Shown here one piece after another: positions 13,685 through 16,706 of a DNA stretch of 16,706 bases. A program made the translations under genes and the position numbers. Source of the stretch: Bacillota bacterium (GTDB taxonomy: Bacteria > Bacillota > Clostridia > Christensenellales > CAG-138); contig JAEYHP010000118.1 of NCBI GenBank assembly GCA_023409435.1, positions 1 through 16,706 of the forward strand, read 5' to 3'. Every line of letters begins with the position of its first letter. Positions within the stretch are counted from its first letter, which is position 1. The notes beneath the pieces are model-generated. The model was given only the letters and a program-made list of their open reading frames with translations. It did not search any database and was not told the DNA's origin.

Positions 13685-14401
13685 CTATTTCCCAGAGGCG
13701 CAGGCATTTACGAACGCGCGGAATATTTTCCGCGAGGGCTCGTCCGTTTCAAGGCAGCATTCCGGGTGCCACTGCACGGCCTGCACAAACGACTTGTGCG
13801 GCGCATAGATGGCCTCCACCAGCCCGTCCTCCGAAATGGCAGAAGGGAGCATTCCCGGCGCCAATGTCCGGATTCCCTGATGATGGAAGCTATTGACAGA
13901 CAGCTTTTCGGCTTCCAGTAACGCATACAGCGGTGAGCTCTGCACCAGCGTCACCTTATGGGTATGGATATCTCTGGAAGCGGTCTGCTTGTGGTTTTCC
14001 GCATTTGGGCTTGCAAACTGTGCAGGAAGGTCCTGGTACAGCGTACCGCCCATCACGGCGTTAATAAACTGCAGCCCGCGGCAGATGCCAAACACCGGCA
14101 GATCAATACTCATGGCTTTCTGGAACAGCTTCTTTTCCAGAATGTCTCGCATGGAACATACTTCACCGCATTTTTCGTCTTTCTCTTCTCCATAAAGAGC
14201 GGGATCCACATCCTGCCCGCCGGTTAAGAGCAAGCCGTCGATGACACGAAACAGCCTTTCAATGTCCGTGTCGTCTGCATTCAATGGCAAAATGACGGGG
14301 ACGCCCCCTGCCTGCGCAATGCCGTCCATATAGCCAGGCAGCATCCAAATGCTGCTCTTTTGTACATCGTATAACGGCGTGATACCTATGACCGGTTTCA
14401 T
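13685..14401 (-). CDS. Class I glutamine amidotransferase-like protein, peptidase C26 (PuuD-like gamma-glutamyl-GABA hydrolase)
   Basis: The 238-residue protein has the C26 fold: N-terminal KPVIGITPLYD, then DGLLLTGGQDVDPALYGEE (55-73), the nucleophile elbow FGICRGLQ with Cys107, SFHHQGIRTLAPGM, and QWHPE with His212 and Glu214, completing a Cys-His-Glu triad. Relatives hydrolyse gamma-glutamyl bonds, for example gamma-glutamyl-GABA in putrescine breakdown. No other putrescine genes are visible, so the substrate is open. The start at 14401 fits the family's usual N-terminus, but the ribosome site is poor (GAGGA about 11 nt away). A promoter candidate at 14450-14478 suggests it is transcribed alone. 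Confidence 0.88.
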   Translation of the reverse strand: MKPVIGITPLYDVQKSSIWMLPGYMDGIAQAGGVPVILPLNADDTDIERLFRVIDGLLLTGGQDVDPALYGEEKDEKCGEVCSMRDILEKKLFQKAMSIDLPVFGICRGLQFINAVMGGTLYQDLPAQFASPNAENHKQTASRDIHTHKVTLVQSSPLYALLEAEKLSVNSFHHQGIRTLAPGMLPSAISEDGLVEAIYAPHKSFVQAVQWHPECCLETDEPSRKIFRAFVNACASGK

Positions 14402-14449
14402 CGTATGGTTGTTCCTCGCTTATTTCACATTGGGCAAATGCCTTAAAAC

Positions 14450-14478
14450 AGTATAGCAGATTTTTTGGCGTGTGCCAC
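14450..14478 (-). promoter_or_regulatory. Candidate promoter of the C26 amidotransferase gene
   Basis: On the minus strand GTGGCA (14473-14478) is followed after 17 nt by TATACT (14450-14455), which also has an extended -10 (TGC before TATACT). The 135-nt gap between this gene and the Crp-like gene holds little else: a short imperfect stem near 14510 and no strong terminator. Confidence 0.55.
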
Positions 14479-14536
14479 AGGAAATACACACTTAAAACGC
14501 ATGGAATACTTTACCACATGCCTGTTTCATTTGCAG

Positions 14537-15223
14537 CTACACACTCTGCCTGTATACGCTTCCAGCCAACTCCATGAGCGCCGCGCGGTTCAGGATGCGG
14601 TAGCCGCCGGGCTCACGGACAATAAAGCCGCTTTCCAGGAATTCATGGAACACGCGCAGCAGATGCCGGTAGCTTGTACCCAGATATTCCGAAAGTGCCC
14701 CGAGGTGCTCCTGAAAGGTTCCATTCTCTTCCATATACAGAAGATAACCCGCCAAGCGCGAAGGCAGCGGATAGAGCATGTTGACGGCATACGTAGACGA
14801 GCAGTTATCCAGTTTTTTCGCAAGCTCAATGCTAATGAGCCTTAAAAACACCGGATCTTTGAGCATGGTGTCCCTACAGTAGGCCATGGGGACTCCAAGG
14901 CAATACGCCTTGGTCGTGACCTGTACAGAGTTGCGGGCAATACCATCCGTGCAAAGCTCAAGATCGCCTATGAGTTCCATCGCTTCAATAAAGGCGACAA
15001 GCAGCGTTTTTCCGTTCTCCAGAGTCAGAAATATCTTCGCCTTTCCTTCCATCAGCAGAAGCAAGTAGGGCATAGGTTCACCGTACGTGCACAGGCTTTC
15101 CTCCCGCGCGAAGGAAAACAGTTCAAACGGGTACTCCGCGAGGAAACGAAAGGATTCCTGCCTGTCTTGCAGCAATTTGTTTTTAAAATATTGTAGCTTA
15201 TTTGCATCTTTTACTCTTTGCAT
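14537..15223 (-). CDS. Crp/Fnr family transcriptional regulator (YeiL-like)
   Basis: The 228-residue protein has an N-terminal cyclic-nucleotide-binding-type beta-roll (about 35-115, including PYLLLLMEGKAKIFLTLENG) and a C-terminal winged helix (about 165-212). The recognition part is HLGALSEYLGTSYRHLLRVF with the wing FIVREPGGYRIL. The phosphate-binding cassette is altered (GDLELCTDGIARNSVQV, residues 86-102): Arg97 is kept but the usual Gly-Glu is Gly-Asp, so a ligand other than cAMP is likely. Five cysteines (45, 91, 108, 116, 141) do not form an FNR-type cluster motif. The ATG at 15223 has GGAGG upstream; a reading from 15262 would start inside the operator. It is divergent from the YdcZ pair, which it probably regulates through 15252-15269. 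Confidence 0.9.
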   Translation of the reverse strand: MQRVKDANKLQYFKNKLLQDRQESFRFLAEYPFELFSFAREESLCTYGEPMPYLLLLMEGKAKIFLTLENGKTLLVAFIEAMELIGDLELCTDGIARNSVQVTTKAYCLGVPMAYCRDTMLKDPVFLRLISIELAKKLDNCSSTYAVNMLYPLPSRLAGYLLYMEENGTFQEHLGALSEYLGTSYRHLLRVFHEFLESGFIVREPGGYRILNRAALMELAGSVYRQSV

Positions 15224-15250
15224 GCCAGTTTCCTCCAATTTCCTTCCTTT

Positions 15251-15279
15251 AGTATGACACATGTCATACCCGGGGGCAA
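15251..15279 (-). promoter_or_regulatory. Candidate promoter of the Crp-like gene, overlapping the operator
   Basis: On the minus strand TTGCCC (15274-15279) is followed after 17 nt by CATACT (15251-15256), each matching consensus at 4 of 6 positions. The palindrome 15252-15269 covers the -10 box and most of the spacer, so a bound regulator would block this promoter. Confidence 0.4.
15252..15269. promoter_or_regulatory. Crp/Fnr-type operator, PrfA-box-like palindrome
   Basis: GTATGACA-CA-TGTCATAC has perfect 8-bp arms around a 2-bp centre. The geometry (7+ bp arms, 2-bp centre) resembles the PrfA box of Listeria, TTAACA-NN-TGTTAA, more than the E. coli CRP site with its 6-bp spacer. It lies between the divergent Crp-like gene and the YdcZ pair. 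Confidence 0.65.
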
Positions 15280-15290
15280 TGCATGTAGGA

Positions 15291-15296
15291 TATGCT
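15291..15296 (+). promoter_or_regulatory. Candidate -10 box of the YdcZ-pair promoter
   Basis: TATGCT lies 30 nt right of the palindrome centre and has no consensus -35 box. With transcription starting near 15303 the palindrome centre would be at about -42, the place where Crp-type proteins activate class II promoters. A nearby TATAAA (15300-15305) would start transcription past the ribosome site and is less likely. Confidence 0.4.
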
Positions 15297-15319
15297 TTTT
15301 ATAAAAGGGGGCTACGACC

Positions 15320-15742
15320 ATGGCGAAATTTCTTTCCATACTCAGCGGTATTCTGATATCCGTCATGCTGCTCTTTAACGGACAGCTTTCCGAAGCGTAC
15401 GGCAACGCGCTGGCGACGGCGTTGATCCACGCGATTGGCCTTGTGGGCATAGGCGCGTGGCTTATACTAAAACAACAAAGCCTGAAGCATACCTTGAATG
15501 AGCCCTGGCATTTGTACATGGGCGGCGTAATCGGGGTCGCCACCGTGATGCTGAGCAACCTGACGTTTTTGCACCTGGGCATGTCCCTGACGCTGGTTTT
15601 AAGCCTGCTGGGGCAGGTTGTGACTTCGCTTGTGATTGATGCGGCGGGGCTTCTCGGCGCGAAAAAAGTGCGGTTTGAAAAAAAGAAACTGGTTGGCATG
15701 GGCCTTGTCGCGGCGGGCGCAGCAGTGATGCTGCTATTTTAG
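15320..15742 (+). CDS. DMT superfamily YdcZ-type (DUF606) membrane protein, first of a pair
   Basis: The 140-residue, very hydrophobic protein has four to five membrane segments: about 5-22, 33-50, 66-86, 90-113 and 125-140. Blocks such as LSGILISVMLLFNGQLSEAY and LGMSLTLVLSLLGQVVTSLV, followed by IDAAGLLG, match the YdcZ/DUF606 family of half-size drug/metabolite-transporter-like proteins. No substrate is known for the family. AAAAGGGGG lies about 9 nt before the ATG at 15320. Its TAG stop is part of the AGGAGG ribosome site of the next gene, so the two are coupled and probably assemble together. Control by the divergent Crp-like regulator is inferred. Confidence 0.85.
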   Translation: MAKFLSILSGILISVMLLFNGQLSEAYGNALATALIHAIGLVGIGAWLILKQQSLKHTLNEPWHLYMGGVIGVATVMLSNLTFLHLGMSLTLVLSLLGQVVTSLVIDAAGLLGAKKVRFEKKKLVGMGLVAAGAAVMLLF

Positions 15743-15751
15743 GAGGAGCGC

Positions 15752-16222
15752 ATGTATATTTTTCTTGGCATACTCGCGGGGGCGACAATCGTCGTTGCCC
15801 GCATGTGCAACGCCGGGTTAGGAGAGCGCATCGGCAATTACAAAAGCACGTTCTATAACTATGTCACAGGTCTACTGGGTTCGGCGCTGCTGTTTTTTAT
15901 CATCGATGGAGTACTCCCCGGCGGCATTGTGCAGCCAATCAATATCGTTATGTATTTCGGCGGCCTTATTGGCATTGTGAGCATGTTCATCTCCAACTAC
16001 ATCACGCCAAAGATGTCCGCTTATGTATTGACGCTGCTGGTATTTATAAGCCAGCTCGCGTCCGGCATTGCGATTGACGCGCTGATGGGGTACGGCGTTT
16101 CCATAGGAAAAGTGGCGGGCGGCATACTGGTGCTGCTGGGGCTTTTGTACAACCAGAACGCGGATAGAAAAGCGAAGCAGGCGCATGCCGAGCCGGAGGG
16201 CGCAAGTATAGAAGAAAATTAG
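15752..16222 (+). CDS. DMT superfamily YdcZ-type (DUF606) membrane protein, second of a pair
   Basis: This 156-residue protein is a diverged relative of its upstream neighbour and has about five membrane segments, with a charged C-terminal tail (NQNADRKAKQAHAEPEGASI) expected in the cytoplasm. The conserved blocks ARMCNAGLGERIGNYKSTFY, NYVTGLLGSALLFF and LTLLVFISQLASGIAIDAL are typical of YdcZ/DUF606. An AGGAGG site overlaps the previous gene's stop and lies 5-6 nt before the ATG at 15752. Two half-size proteins in one operon suggest an opposite-orientation heterodimer, as in other small multidrug-type transporters; that is inference. The operon seems to end near the hairpin at 16307-16339. 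Confidence 0.87.
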   Translation: MYIFLGILAGATIVVARMCNAGLGERIGNYKSTFYNYVTGLLGSALLFFIIDGVLPGGIVQPINIVMYFGGLIGIVSMFISNYITPKMSAYVLTLLVFISQLASGIAIDALMGYGVSIGKVAGGILVLLGLLYNQNADRKAKQAHAEPEGASIEEN

Positions 16223-16306
16223 CGCTTCTTTTATACGTACTTACATAAGCAGGGAGCTCCGCCGCCTTGCGAACGGAAGTAATGAAAGTGCAAACAATAT
16301 AAATAC

Positions 16307-16339
16307 GTCCGATTTGACGACATGTGCGTCAAATCGGAC
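16307..16339 (+). terminator. Perfect 13-bp hairpin downstream of the YdcZ pair
   Basis: GTCCGATTTGACG (16307-16319) and CGTCAAATCGGAC (16327-16339) enclose a 7-nt loop. It is 85 nt beyond the second YdcZ stop. Only TCCTTGTG follows, a poor T-run, so termination is plausible but not certain. Confidence 0.45.
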
Positions 16340-16382
16340 TCCTTGTGTGCAGGGCTGCCACGTCAGGCCTGCACGGAAAAAC

Positions 16383-16412
16383 TCGAAAAAGTGGCTTGCG
16401 CCACTTTTTCGA
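16383..16412 (-). terminator. Intrinsic terminator after the nucleotidyltransferase gene
   Basis: Perfect 13-bp arms, TCGAAAAAGTGGC (16383-16395) and GCCACTTTTTCGA (16400-16412), enclose a 4-nt loop. On the minus strand the stem follows the gene's stop by 3 nt and carries a TTTTT run in its descending arm, then GTTTTTCC. It could also stop plus-strand transcripts coming from the YdcZ pair. Confidence 0.75.
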
Positions 16413-16415
16413 CAT

Positions 16416-16706
16416 TTATTCTTCCCAAAGCTTTTCTTTATAAACGCCCTGATCCTTCAAAGCGCGGATGGCGGCGCGGACGGCGGGCATATCTTCCTTA
16501 TAGGTAACGCCGAACCATGCGTCCTCGCTTTTGAGCATTTTTACCGTTGCCTTTTTAGCGGAAATCAGATCGTGCACCGCCGTGGGCAGCAGGTACTCGC
16601 ATTTCAACGGATTTTCCTGCAATCCCTTTTCTAAAAACGGCGGGAAACCCGCAGAAAGGCTGTCAAACAGGCTTGTGTCGAACCCCCAGAGGTTCATGGA
16701 AACCGG
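16416..16706 (-). CDS. Nucleotidyltransferase family protein, C-terminal fragment
   Basis: Ninety-six residues at the C-terminal end are visible; the gene continues past the right edge. Recognisable blocks are VSMNLWGFDTSLFDSL, FLEKGLQENPLKCEYLLPTA, DAWFGVTYKEDMPAV and the end YKEKLWEE. They match the C-terminal part of Clostridia proteins annotated as sugar-phosphate or choline-type nucleotidyltransferases, which often sit next to phosphotransferase genes. The catalytic N-terminal Rossmann-like domain is outside the window, so the nucleotide and sugar cannot be named. A strong terminator follows at 16383-16412, so it is the last gene of its unit. Confidence 0.75.
   Translation of the reverse strand, partial: PVSMNLWGFDTSLFDSLSAGFPPFLEKGLQENPLKCEYLLPTAVHDLISAKKATVKMLKSEDAWFGVTYKEDMPAVRAAIRALKDQGVYKEKLWEE

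Noticed and set aside
14495..14530. Imperfect stem behind the Crp-like gene as a terminator
   Set aside because: Only about six pairs with a bulge, followed by a four-base T-run; not strong enough to list as a feature.

Overview
The window reads as a chromosomal segment of an anaerobic member of the Bacillota (Clostridia), possibly a gut lineage such as Christensenellales or Oscillospirales. This is inferred from strong AGGAGG ribosome sites, moderately high GC, a PstA/DarA-type cyclic-di-AMP receptor, paired YdcZ transporters and intrinsic terminators. There is no rRNA, tRNA, CRISPR array or phage gene. Most genes are on the minus strand.

Region 1 (1-2352): the start of a malic enzyme gene (cut by the left edge), then a two-gene unit transcribed right to left: a CrtI-like FAD oxidoreductase whose stop overlaps the start of a TetR repressor (ATGA). 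Its promoter at 2406-2434 is followed by two overlapping 18-bp operator-like palindromes (2373-2405), as expected for autoregulation by that TetR.

Region 2 (2494-5864): a probable four-gene operon, read right to left: class II aldolase, PstA/DarA-like cyclic-di-AMP receptor, MATE efflux pump and DUF1622 membrane protein. It has its own candidate promoter (5836-5864) and ends at a good intrinsic terminator (2494-2523).

Region 3 (5865-6202): no gene. It holds a 204-bp hairpin-rich element bounded by 14-bp imperfect terminal inverted repeats, and a 13-bp GC-rich hairpin behind rhaS.

Region 4 (6203-13616): an L-rhamnose locus. Read right to left it has rhaM (mutarotase), rhaA (isomerase), an RbsA-type ATPase, two permeases and a RhaS-type binding lipoprotein. 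A divergent AraC regulator (12732-13616) is the likely controller. No rhamnulokinase is present, and the only candidate aldolase is the class II aldolase beyond the hairpin-rich spacer. The rha leader carries four copies of CTATGC/GCATAG.

Region 5 (13629-16706): a bidirectional terminator, a PuuD-like class I glutamine amidotransferase (peptidase C26), a Crp/Fnr-type regulator, a divergent pair of YdcZ-family half-transporters sharing an operator-like palindrome (15252-15269) with that regulator, two hairpins, and the C-terminal part of a nucleotidyltransferase cut by the right edge.

Nothing here is clearly a new defence or mobile system. The items most worth a second look are the TetR tandem operator, the PrfA-box-like palindrome between the Crp regulator and the YdcZ pair, the inverted-repeat-bounded element, the cyclic-di-AMP receptor inside an aldolase/efflux operon, and the kinase-less rhamnose locus.
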